A stretch of 64,000 nucleotides of DNA from Planctomycetota bacterium (GTDB lineage: Bacteria; Planctomycetota; UBA1135; GCA-002748355), in contig JACKHW010000001.1 in assembly GCA_020638795.1 (NCBI GenBank), positions 797,438 through 861,437 on the forward strand, read 5' to 3'. Made by a program: the position numbers and the translations under genes. The first letter of the stretch is position 1. Each line of letters begins with the position of its first letter. The notes under the pieces are model-generated. The model ran no database searches and was not told where the DNA came from. It saw only the letters and a program-made list of their open reading frames with translations. Shown here in pieces: positions 17,086-26,200 of this stretch.

Positions 17086-18867
17086 ATGGGCGTATTGACG
17101 CTCGGATTCGCGCGTCGTAATCCAATGGACGTGTACGACAACATTCTGACTGTCGTGGGTGCGTCCCTGGTTCTGTCCGCGACGCCTCTCTTTGCGCAAA
17201 CGCCGGTCATCGACCTGACGGCTGCCCCGGGCACCGTCCAAGTCGCGCCTGGCGTGCAAGTCCACGGTTGGTTCTACAACGGAACGCTTCCTGGCCCGAC
17301 GCTGCGCGTCACCGAAGGACAAACGTTGCGTGTGCGCTTCCACAACCGTCTGCCCGATCCGAGCACCGTGCACTGGCATGGCCAGCCGGTTCGGCTCGGG
17401 ATGGATGGTGTGCCGGGCATCTCGCGTCCTGCGGTGGCTCCGGGGCAGGAGTTCCTCTACGAACTCGATGGCCTCGTCCCGGGCACGTACTGGTTTCATC
17501 CGCATGTGCACGGCACGCAGGTCGATGCGGGGCTGCACGGCGTACTCATTGTCGACCCTGCGAAGTCCTCGAACGATCCGCCCTTCGACGTCGAGCAAAC
17601 CATCGTGCTCGATGACTGGCGCAATCCGCTCGGCGGTTCGTTCACAGGGCATTTGGCAAATGGTCGTAGCAGCGCCGGGCAGACACCGATTTCGGTGAAG
17701 AGCGGTCAACGTTTGCGTCTGCGCATCGTCAATGCCTCCGCGGTGTCGAACTACGTGTTCGCTCTCGACGGGCATCCGATGACCGTGACGCATGCCGACG
17801 GCAATCGCGTGCGGCCCGTGGTCGTGCAAGCGATTCCGATCGGCATCGGCGAGCGTTACGACGTGATCGTCGACTGCAACAACCCCGGCACGTGGAGCTT
17901 CGCGGTGTCGTCGATCGACAACCGCACCCAAACGCTCGTGCGCGCGGTCGTGCAGTACGTGGGCCAGAATCAGCCGATCCCGCCCGAGACGTTCGTGCCG
18001 ACGAATCTGTCGAGCGGAACGCTGCTGTCGTACGCGCAGCTCGCCGCGTTCCACACCGTCCAACCGATCACGCCGGCACCGGATCGCAGTTACGTGGCGA
18101 CGCTAGCCATGCGCGGCGGGCGCAACGGCATGGAGTTCACGATCAACGGGCAGGCCTGGCCCAACGTCACGCCCTTCGCCGTGTCGGCCAACGATCAAGT
18201 CGAGCTGACGATGACGAACACCCCGATGATGATGCCGATGTATCACCCGATGCACGTGCACGGACACTTCTTCCGGCTCATTGGAACCGCTGGCGGGACG
18301 ACGGCGCCGCCGGTCAAGGACACGGTGCTCGTAAGGCCCGGTGGTCAGGTCGGCTCGTCGGTGCGAGTGCAGATGCTCATGGACAACCCTGGGAGCTGGC
18401 TCTTCCACTGCCACGATGTCGAACACATGGCGCAGGGGATGATGACGCGCTTCGACTATGGCGGTGATGCCGACGCGGACGGCTTGGCGAACGCGGTCGA
18501 CATGGAACCGACGCTCGCCTCGCCGGTGCTCACGATCTCGGACCAAGCTTCGGCGTTCGCGCTCGGAGCGACGGGGCAGATCGACGTGCAGTGGACGCCG
18601 GGACAGCCAATCGTCCTCTTCGCCGGGGGGAACGAGTTCCAGGTGCCGCTGCGTTTGCCGCCCTTCGGCACGCTCGTGCTGGACCTCGGTTCGTCCGTGT
18701 ACTTCGGCGGTACGGTGGCGTCGAGCCAGGGCACGGCGGGTATTCCGTACGCGATCCCGCAGCTGCCGCACCTGGTCGGTGTGCGGCTCGGCTTCCAGGG
18801 GATCGGAGCCACGACGCTCACCGGTGGGCTCCGGCTGTCGACCTTTCAGGCGCTGACTGTCCGATAG
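17086..18867 (+). CDS. Multicopper oxidase, exported
   Basis: A 593-residue protein with all four copper-binding motifs of multicopper oxidases: HWHG (from 96), HPHVHG (from 138), HPMHVHGH (from 387) and HCHDVEHMAQGM (from 441). It should oxidise a reducing substrate such as Cu(I) or a phenol at the type 1 site and reduce oxygen at the trinuclear cluster. The start is ambiguous. ATG 17086 gives an Arg-Arg-containing N-region before the signal segment ending SATPLFAQ; ATG 17125 would leave an acidic N-region, and neither has a clear ribosome binding site. After the last motif there are about 130 extra residues ending in the C-terminal domain type shared by other exported proteins here. Its position ahead of the RND efflux genes suggests a role in copper tolerance. 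Confidence 0.87.
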   Translation: MGVLTLGFARRNPMDVYDNILTVVGASLVLSATPLFAQTPVIDLTAAPGTVQVAPGVQVHGWFYNGTLPGPTLRVTEGQTLRVRFHNRLPDPSTVHWHGQPVRLGMDGVPGISRPAVAPGQEFLYELDGLVPGTYWFHPHVHGTQVDAGLHGVLIVDPAKSSNDPPFDVEQTIVLDDWRNPLGGSFTGHLANGRSSAGQTPISVKSGQRLRLRIVNASAVSNYVFALDGHPMTVTHADGNRVRPVVVQAIPIGIGERYDVIVDCNNPGTWSFAVSSIDNRTQTLVRAVVQYVGQNQPIPPETFVPTNLSSGTLLSYAQLAAFHTVQPITPAPDRSYVATLAMRGGRNGMEFTINGQAWPNVTPFAVSANDQVELTMTNTPMMMPMYHPMHVHGHFFRLIGTAGGTTAPPVKDTVLVRPGGQVGSSVRVQMLMDNPGSWLFHCHDVEHMAQGMMTRFDYGGDADADGLANAVDMEPTLASPVLTISDQASAFALGATGQIDVQWTPGQPIVLFAGGNEFQVPLRLPPFGTLVLDLGSSVYFGGTVASSQGTAGIPYAIPQLPHLVGVRLGFQGIGATTLTGGLRLSTFQALTVR

Positions 18868-18994
18868 CGACGCGCGTCAGGTTCGCGAGCGTGCGAGAGA
18901 ACGTCCAAGGACGATTTTCTCGGAGCGCAGCAGGGCTCGAGGCGTAGGATGCGGGTCGCTGTTGCCGTCCTTCCGGTCGGCGCGGAGTCCGCAC

Positions 18995-19405
18995 ATGACT
19001 GGTTTCCGCAAGTTCTTGGCCCTCGTTTGCTGCGCGCTGCTGCTCATTGGCGGCTTTGCGATTGGGGCCAAGACCTGCAACGAGGGCCATGTCGGCGGTG
19101 TCGCTGCTGCAGATTCTTCGTGTTGCGGGACGGATTGCGGCTGCTGTCGCGAAGGTGGGGGCGGGTGCGATGTCGCTTGCTCCTGCTCGGTCGATCCGGA
19201 CGTTCCGATCGAACCCGAAGCTGCTCTCGTCGTGCATCGTTCGAGTCCGATGGTGGCTGCCGAGGCTGAAGACACGGAGCCGCGAGCCCGTTCCCAGCCC
19301 CGCTCGAGGCGGGAACCGTCGTTTCCGAGCAGGGTCGTTGCACAGCGGTTCGTGCTCTGCCCAACGCGCTCTCTTCAAGTCGTGCATTCGGTCTGGCGTT
19401 TGTAG
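18995..19405 (+). CDS. Small exported Cys-rich protein
   Basis: A 136-residue protein. Its N-terminal signal or anchor (FRKFLALVCCALLLIGGFAIGA) is followed by a dense Cys cluster: CC-x-x-x-C-x-CC, then C-x-x-x-C-x-C (residues about 46-70). The rest is polar, Arg/Ser-rich and likely disordered. Such Cys clusters usually bind thiophilic metals. The gene sits between the multicopper oxidase and the CusC-like gene on the same strand, so a metal-chelating or metal-presenting role in this island is a reasonable inference. I do not recognise a named family. ATG 18995 is chosen because it places the positively charged N-region directly before the hydrophobic segment. Confidence 0.6.
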   Translation: MTGFRKFLALVCCALLLIGGFAIGAKTCNEGHVGGVAAADSSCCGTDCGCCREGGGGCDVACSCSVDPDVPIEPEAALVVHRSSPMVAAEAEDTEPRARSQPRSRREPSFPSRVVAQRFVLCPTRSLQVVHSVWRL

Positions 19406-19514
19406 CGAGACTCGGTGGGACCGTTCTGTACCCACCACGAGAAGAGTGATCCCTGAGTGCACGCGGATGCCGCCAGGGTCTTCCGTTTTTCGATTCTCGA
19501 GCCCGAACCTTCCG

Positions 19515-20999
19515 ATGAGTGCATTCCCTGTTGGCGCGAGGCGCCAGCGGCGGAGACTCGTGGCGACGGTGGTTTCCGTCGTGCTTGGCGGCTGCACGCC
19601 GTTCTACGAGCTTTCGCCCGACGTGAGGCAACGAATCGCTGCCGAGAGCGATGGCCTGTCCCCGAAGATCTCGGACCAAGACGCGGTGCGTCGGGTTTCG
19701 GAACGTGCCGTGCACGGCGAACTCCGCGACCCGGATCCGATTCCAGTTCGAGACGACGTCGATCTCACGGATTACGTGCGCTGGGCGCTGCAGCGCAATC
19801 CGCGGCTACAGGCCCGAATCCGTGATATCGAGGCGCTCGGCATGCGCGTGCCACAAGTCTCGTCGCTAGCCGATCCGATGCTCTCGTTGATTCCGCCGAC
19901 GGGAGACCTCGTGCAGACGGCCGGCGGCGAGATGCAGGGGGCGGTCGGCGCGAGTCTGGGCATTCCGTGGCCTGGCAAGCTCGAGACTCTTGGCAAGGTT
20001 GCCGAACAGGTCGTTCGCATCGCGATCTCCAATCTCGACACCGAGCGCCTTCGAGTCGTCGCCGATGTCAAGCAGGCCTACTTCGACCTGTATCGCGCGC
20101 GCGTCTCGATCGACGTGTCTGGAGCACTCGAAGATCTGCTGAAGCGCGTGCGCGACAGTGCGCAGTCGCGAATCACGACCGGACGCACGAGCCAGCAGGA
20201 CCTGCTGCGAACGGAGGTCGAACTCTACGCGCTGACGAATACGCGTCTCGACTACGAGCAAGAACTGAGTACGGCCAAGGCACGACTCAATGTCCTGATG
20301 GATCGAGCGGTCGATGCGCCCTTGCCGACGCCTGGACCGCTCGAAGCGGTGCCCTTGCAATGGCGACTCTTGTCGCTGTTGCAGCGCGCCGACGAGTTCG
20401 GGCCGCAGTTGGCCGCATTGCGGCAACGCATCGAAGCGGATCTTCTCCGCGTCGATTCCGCAGAGTTGGCGTACTACCCCGACCTCAGTCTCGGAGGTCT
20501 GTTCACGTTCATCGCGAGCGGCGGGCGCAGCCCCGTCGCCAACGGAAGCGATGTCTGGAACCTCAATCTCGGCGTCTCGCTCCCGATCTTTCGCGGGAAG
20601 CTCGATGCCGGTGTTCTGCAACGCAACGCGGAAGCGCTCGCGAGCGTGTTGCGCTACCGAGACGGGCGCAATCGAGTGGCCCTGGCCCTGCAGCGTCAAC
20701 TGGCCCGTGTCGATGCCGACTATCGCAAGGCAGTGTTGCTGCGTGACGGGATCTTGCCGCGTGCCGATCAGGCGGTGCGCGTTGCCCAGACCGGCTACGA
20801 CGCCGGGACCGTCGAGTTCGCCACGCTGCTCGCCGCGTGGCGCAGATTGTTCGAACTCACGCTCGACTATCACCGAGCGCTCGCTGCCCTCGAGCACGGA
20901 GTCAGCGAAGTCGAATTCCTCGCTGGCGGTGACCTGCCGCGGCAAGAGCCAGAACAGCAGCAAACAAGGCAGCCGGTACAGCAAGAGGTCGAAAAATGA
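19515..20999 (+). CDS. cusC: Outer membrane efflux protein, CusC/TolC family
   Basis: A 494-residue outer membrane factor. The N-terminus is a lipoprotein signal with lipobox LGGC at about residue 27. The body shows the two-repeat TolC pattern of long helices with ALQRNPRLQARIRDIEALG, a Pro/Gly turn region, QAYFDLYRARVSI and GRTSQQDLLRTEVELYALTNT, with the second repeat around RNRVALALQRQLARVDADYR. It should form the trimeric exit duct for the RND pump encoded next. Its stop codon overlaps the ATG of the cusB-like gene (ATGA at 20996-20999), indicating translational coupling. The symbol is assigned by family and operon position, not by a sequence search. Confidence 0.82.
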   Translation: MSAFPVGARRQRRRLVATVVSVVLGGCTPFYELSPDVRQRIAAESDGLSPKISDQDAVRRVSERAVHGELRDPDPIPVRDDVDLTDYVRWALQRNPRLQARIRDIEALGMRVPQVSSLADPMLSLIPPTGDLVQTAGGEMQGAVGASLGIPWPGKLETLGKVAEQVVRIAISNLDTERLRVVADVKQAYFDLYRARVSIDVSGALEDLLKRVRDSAQSRITTGRTSQQDLLRTEVELYALTNTRLDYEQELSTAKARLNVLMDRAVDAPLPTPGPLEAVPLQWRLLSLLQRADEFGPQLAALRQRIEADLLRVDSAELAYYPDLSLGGLFTFIASGGRSPVANGSDVWNLNLGVSLPIFRGKLDAGVLQRNAEALASVLRYRDGRNRVALALQRQLARVDADYRKAVLLRDGILPRADQAVRVAQTGYDAGTVEFATLLAAWRRLFELTLDYHRALAALEHGVSEVEFLAGGDLPRQEPEQQQTRQPVQQEVEK

Positions 21000-23299
21000 C
21001 GACGTCGACGCCTTCCTCATCGAGCACAGAGTCCGCACGCCGTCGACCGCCGAACGCGTGGCGAACGTTGTCCATCGTCCTCGTGCTATGCGTCGCCGGG
21101 GCAGCCCTGCTCTTCGTCGGCGACCGGTACGGCGCCCGCATCGGATCCTTCGTCCAAGAGCTCTGGACCGACATCTTCGGCGGCAAGTCGGAGACGACCA
21201 AAGCTCGAGAAGGATCCGCCCTCTACACGTGCGGCATGCATCCGTGGGTGATCTTGCCCCAGCCGGGGCTTTGTCCGATCTGCCACATGGATCTGACGCC
21301 GCTCGATCCATCGAAGTTCAGCGGAGAGATCTCGATCGATCCCGTCATCGCGCAGAACATCGGTGTCCGAACACGGCTCGTGGAGCGCGGTCCGCTGATC
21401 AGCACCGTTCGGACCGTTGGCAAAGTCGACTATGACGAGACCTCGCTGCACGACGTCAACCTCCGCGTGTCGGGTTGGATCGAAAGTCTGCACGTCGACT
21501 TCCTCGGTGCTCGAGTCGAAGCGGGACAACCGCTCTTCGAACTCGACTCGCCCGAACTGTACCAAGCGCAACGCGACTACCTCCTCGCACTCGATCAGGA
21601 GAAGCAACCCGCAGTCCCTTTCGTCCCACGCATCCAGTCCGACGCCGTGTCGACGGCGGATGCCGTGAGAGCGCGACTCGTCTATTTCGGAATCGACGAT
21701 CCGCAGATCGACAAGCTCGAGCGCGAGCGCAAGGCGAGCAAAACGATGACCATCAAGAGCCCGGCGCCGGGCACGGTCGTCGAAAAGATGGCCGTCGATG
21801 GCATGCGAGTCGATCCCGGCATGCGCATGTACCGCATCGCCAATCTCGCCAAGGTCTGGGTCACCGCGACGGTCTACGAGTATCAGCTTCCGTTCGTCGA
21901 GCTCGGTCAAGAGGCGACCGTGCGGTTGTCCTACGTGCCTGGCGAGGACTTCCAAGGCCGCGTCGCGTACGTGTATCCGTGGACCGACGAGAAGACGCGC
22001 GAAGTGCGCGTCCGCCTCGAGTTCGACAACGACAAGGGACTGCTCAAGCCGGGCATGTTCGTCAATGTCGAGTTGCGTCGCACGTTGGCTGCCGAGAGAA
22101 CTCTCGTCGATCGCTCGGCGGTCATCGACACGGGTGAACGGCAGGTCGCGATCGTGAGTCTCGGCAACGGGCGCTTCGAGCCACGGGACGTGCGCGTCGG
22201 CATCGAGACCGACGCGGGCAAGGTCGAAGTCCTCGACGGACTCGTGCCAGGCGAACGCGTCGTGACGAGTGCGCAGTTCTTGCTGGACAGTGAAGCGAAG
22301 ATCCGTGAAGGGTTGGCGCGCATGGTGCGCGGCGACGTCGTCGGGCAAGAAGCAGCCACGCCCACCACAGGGCCCGAACTCGATTCGTTGCCACCGCCAC
22401 TCGTTGCTGCTGTCGAGCAGATCGTCGCCGCGTACGTGCGCATCGGCGACGTCCTCGCTTCGGATCGGACCACGGGTCTCGACGAGCAAGGTCTCGAGAT
22501 CGCCACGGCCGTCGACGCGATGATCGCGGTCGAGATTCCGGGGCACGAGCTGTTCTGGAACGAGCACGACGAGGTTGCGACCGTGAGGGGCAAGGCGTTT
22601 GCCATGGCAGGCAGCCCCGAACTGGCGGAGGCACGATTGCTGTTCTCGGATCTCAGCATCGCGTTGAGCAAGCTGTTGCGGGCCACCGGAGTTCCGTCGT
22701 CCCCGGCGGGACGACTCGAAGAGCTGCACTGCCCGATGTTCCTCGAGAACCAAGGTGGCGCAACTTGGCTGCAGCGCTCGGGCGATGTCAAGAACCCGTA
22801 CTTCGGCGCCAAGATGCTGTCGTGCTTCGACGAGCGTCGAGCGTTGCCGCCTGCGGGCACCGAAGCCGAGCTCGAGAAGACCTCGAGCACCGAAGAAGCC
22901 GCTCTCGTCGATCGACTCGTCACGAGTTATCTGAAGGCGTCAGCAGCGCTCGCAGCGGACAGCACCGAAGGGCTCGACGCCAGCTGGGCCGAACTGCGCG
23001 ACGCAGCACGCAAACTCGGGGAGTCGGGTCGAGCCGTTGCGGATGCGGTCCCCGACGATGGCCTGAGTCTCGATGCGGTGCGAAAGGCATTCATCGACTT
23101 GTCGGAATCCATGATCGCTCTCGTGCGTCGATCTCCGGCGGCGCAGTCCTTGTCGCGTGCGTACTGTCCGATGGTGAAGGCCGCTTGGCTGCAGGAAGGC
23201 AATCTAATCCGCAACCCGTACGAGGGCAGCGCGATGCTCGAATGCGGACGTGTCGAGGAAACGCTTCCAGGCCGCAACGCCGAGGGAAACAAGCGATGA
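20996..23299 (+). CDS. cusB: CusB-type periplasmic adaptor with metal-binding N-domain and two DUF3347 domains
   Basis: A 767-residue membrane fusion protein. One N-terminal membrane helix lies at about 24-42. A heavy-metal-binding domain follows at about 77-104 (YTCGMHPW ... CPICHMDLTPLDP). The adaptor core comes next: a lipoyl-like half (VSGWIESLHVDFLGARVEAGQ), a hairpin, and beta-barrel segments VWVTATVYEYQLPFVELGQ and VRLEFDNDKGLLKPGMFVNVELR. From about residue 463 there are two DUF3347 domains in tandem, each ending in the CPM ... WLQ ... NPY-G-x-ML-x-C pattern (about 463-620 and 635-760). Typical CusB proteins are about 400 residues, so this one is greatly extended. It links the RND pump to the outer membrane duct and probably hands metal to it. 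Genes before and after overlap by four bases. Confidence 0.85.
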   Translation: MTTSTPSSSSTESARRRPPNAWRTLSIVLVLCVAGAALLFVGDRYGARIGSFVQELWTDIFGGKSETTKAREGSALYTCGMHPWVILPQPGLCPICHMDLTPLDPSKFSGEISIDPVIAQNIGVRTRLVERGPLISTVRTVGKVDYDETSLHDVNLRVSGWIESLHVDFLGARVEAGQPLFELDSPELYQAQRDYLLALDQEKQPAVPFVPRIQSDAVSTADAVRARLVYFGIDDPQIDKLERERKASKTMTIKSPAPGTVVEKMAVDGMRVDPGMRMYRIANLAKVWVTATVYEYQLPFVELGQEATVRLSYVPGEDFQGRVAYVYPWTDEKTREVRVRLEFDNDKGLLKPGMFVNVELRRTLAAERTLVDRSAVIDTGERQVAIVSLGNGRFEPRDVRVGIETDAGKVEVLDGLVPGERVVTSAQFLLDSEAKIREGLARMVRGDVVGQEAATPTTGPELDSLPPPLVAAVEQIVAAYVRIGDVLASDRTTGLDEQGLEIATAVDAMIAVEIPGHELFWNEHDEVATVRGKAFAMAGSPELAEARLLFSDLSIALSKLLRATGVPSSPAGRLEELHCPMFLENQGGATWLQRSGDVKNPYFGAKMLSCFDERRALPPAGTEAELEKTSSTEEAALVDRLVTSYLKASAALAADSTEGLDASWAELRDAARKLGESGRAVADAVPDDGLSLDAVRKAFIDLSESMIALVRRSPAAQSLSRAYCPMVKAAWLQEGNLIRNPYEGSAMLECGRVEETLPGRNAEGNKR

Positions 23300-26200
23300 T
23301 CTCGAAGCTGATCGAGATCTGCGTACGCAATCGCGCGATGGTGCTCCTCCTGACGGCATTCGTCGTCGTCGGTGGGATCTTCGCGATTCAGCACATCAAG
23401 GTCGATGCGATCCCGGATCTCTCCGACGTGCAGGTCGTGATCCGGACCGAGTACCCGGGGCAGGCCCCTCAAATCGTCGAGAACCAAGTCACCTACCCGC
23501 TGACGACGACGATGCTCGCCGTCCCGTACGCGAAGGTCGTGCGCGGCTACTCGATGTTCGGCAGCAGTTTCGTCTACGTCATCTTCGAGGACGGAACCGA
23601 CCTCTACTGGGCGCGCAGTCGTGTTCTCGAACAACTCAACTTCGTCGCCGCGAAGCTGCCAGCAGGCGTGAGTCCTCAGCTTGGCCCGGACGCGACAGGA
23701 GTCGGCTGGGTCTTCGAATACGTCTTGGTCACGGGGCAGCATTGCCCGAAGCATCCTGGAGGCGCGTTCCACGACGTCGAGACCGACCATTGGTACGACG
23801 ACAATGCCATCGAGAGTCTCGCGCCGGAGATTCGCGAACGGCTCGTGCATCACCGCGTCTTCGAACGAAGGCATGTCGTCTGGTTCGATCGCGTCGAGAA
23901 CCGTCGTTACGACGACCTGGACATGGCACCTCAGCACGTGCGCGATCGTCTCGACGAGATCGAGTTGGTCCGCGGATTCGACCGCTGTCCGCTGGATGAC
24001 ACGCCTCTCGATGCCCCGGACGTCGATCTCGCTCGACTGAGGAGTCTCCAAGACTGGTATTTGCGCTACGAACTCACCGCGCTCGAAGGCGTGAGTGAGA
24101 TCGCGACGATCGGCGGGTTCGTGAAGCAGTACCAAGTCGTGGTCGATCCGGTCAAGCTTCGTGGTCTCGGCGTCGCGCTGCAGAAGGTCAAGCACGCGGT
24201 GCAGCGCTCGAACATCGATGTCGGCGGTCGCGTCATCGAGATGAGCGAGTCGGAATACATGGTCCGTGGCATCGGCTACCTCGGCAGCATGAGTGATGCC
24301 GAGATCCGCACAGCCCGACGCGAGGGGCGCTCGATCGATGATCTTCGCAGTAAACGCGTGCTCGACGAACTCGGAAAGATCTCACTCGGCGCGAGCGACG
24401 ATGGCGCACCGGTCTTTCTTCGCGATGTCGCGACGCTGCGGCTCGGGCCGGACATTCGTCGCGGTGTCGGTGAATGGAAGGGAGAAGGCGAGACCGTCGG
24501 CGGAGTCATCGTCATGCGCTTCGGTGAAAACGCACGGGCGACGATCGACCGCGTGCGGGCGCGACTTGCCGAACTCGAGCGCGGCCTTCCGCCGGGAGTC
24601 GCCGTCGAAGTCGCCTACGACCGAAGTGACTTGATCGATCGGTCGGTGCATACGCTGACCGGCACGCTGATCGAGGAGATCCTCGTCGTCTCGCTGATTT
24701 GCATTCTCTTCTTGCTTCACGCGCGCAGTGCCCTCGTCGCTGCATTCGTGTTGCCGACCGGAGTGCTCGCGAGTCTCGGCGCGATGTATCTGCTCGGCAT
24801 CAATGCCAACATCATGAGCCTCGGTGGGATCGCGATCGCGATCGGGGTCATGGTCGACAGTTCGATCGTCATGGTCGAAAACGCCCACAAGCACATCGAG
24901 CGTGACAAGGAGCGAGTCGCTCGTGGTGAAGAGCCACGGTCGCGTGCGCGCTTGATCACCGAGGCATCGTGTGAGGTCGGGCCGAGTCTCTTCTTCAGCC
25001 TGCTCATCATTACGGTCAGTTTTCTCCCCGTGTTCGCGCTTGGCGAGCAGTCCGGACGACTGTTCAAGCCATTGGCCTACACGAAGACGTTCGCGATGGC
25101 CGCTGGCGCGATTCTGGCGGTGACGATCATTCCGGTGCTGATGGTCTACTTCGTCTCGGAGCGTGTACTCCCGAAGACGTGGTCGCGTTCTTGGCGCCTG
25201 ACGACGTACCTCGCCGTGATCGGTGTGCCCGCGGTGCTCGTCGCGATGCTGCCCTTGCCGAATCTTGCGCCGTATCGATCGTGGGTCGTGGTGGCCTGGA
25301 TCGTTCTCGCTGCGCTCGTCGTGCTGCCGCAGCGGATCTTGACCGAGGAGCGCAATCCGATCAGTCGGACCCTCGAGCGGCTCTATGACCCGGCGTTCGC
25401 GCTCGTGATGCAGTTCCGGTGGACGGTTTTGGTGCTCGCTGTTGCCGTCGTCGCCTTGACGGTATGGCCACTCAGCAAGCTCGGCTCCGAGTTCATGCCG
25501 CCGCTCGAAGAAGGCGATTTGCTCTACATGCCGACGACGGATCCGGGGATCAGTGTCGGCAAAGCGCGGGAGTTGCTGCAGCAGACCGATGCTCTGATCC
25601 AGCGCTTTCCCGAGGTCGAGAGCGTGTTCGGCAAGGTCGGCCGCGCCGACACGGCGACCGACCCTGCACCGCCGAGCATGCTCGAGACGACGATCACGTT
25701 GCGGCGTGACAAGAGTCTGTGGCGACAGAAACCGGTCGCGCGGTTCTTCGACGGCTGGCCCGACTGGGTGCGCGAACGGCTCGAATCGATCTGGCCGTCC
25801 ACCGCGCCGATCACGATCCAGGACCTCGTCTACGGCTATGCATGGCCGGACGGTACTCGGGTTCCGGGGCTCAACGAGACGCTGCAGATTCCGGGACTGA
25901 CGAACTCGTGGACGATGCCGATCAAGACGCGCATCGACATGTTGTCGACCGGGATCAAGACGCCGGTCGGCATCAAGGTCATGGGGCCCGATCTCGCGAT
26001 GCTCGCCGATCTTTCGAGACGGATTGCGGAGGCCGTGACGACGTCCGAAGCGACGGGACGCTTCACGACGAGCGCGTTTTCCGAGAAGTCGGTAGGTGGC
26101 CGCTATCTCGATGTCCGGATCGATCGTGACGAGATCGCGCGCTTCGGTCTGCTCCTCGGAGACGTGCAGGACGTGATCATGAGCGCGCTCGGCGGCATGA

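Noticed and set aside
21086..22753. About 550-codon antisense frame opposite cusB
   Set aside because: Asp/Arg/His-rich with no domain pattern; the plus strand is a clear adaptor protein.
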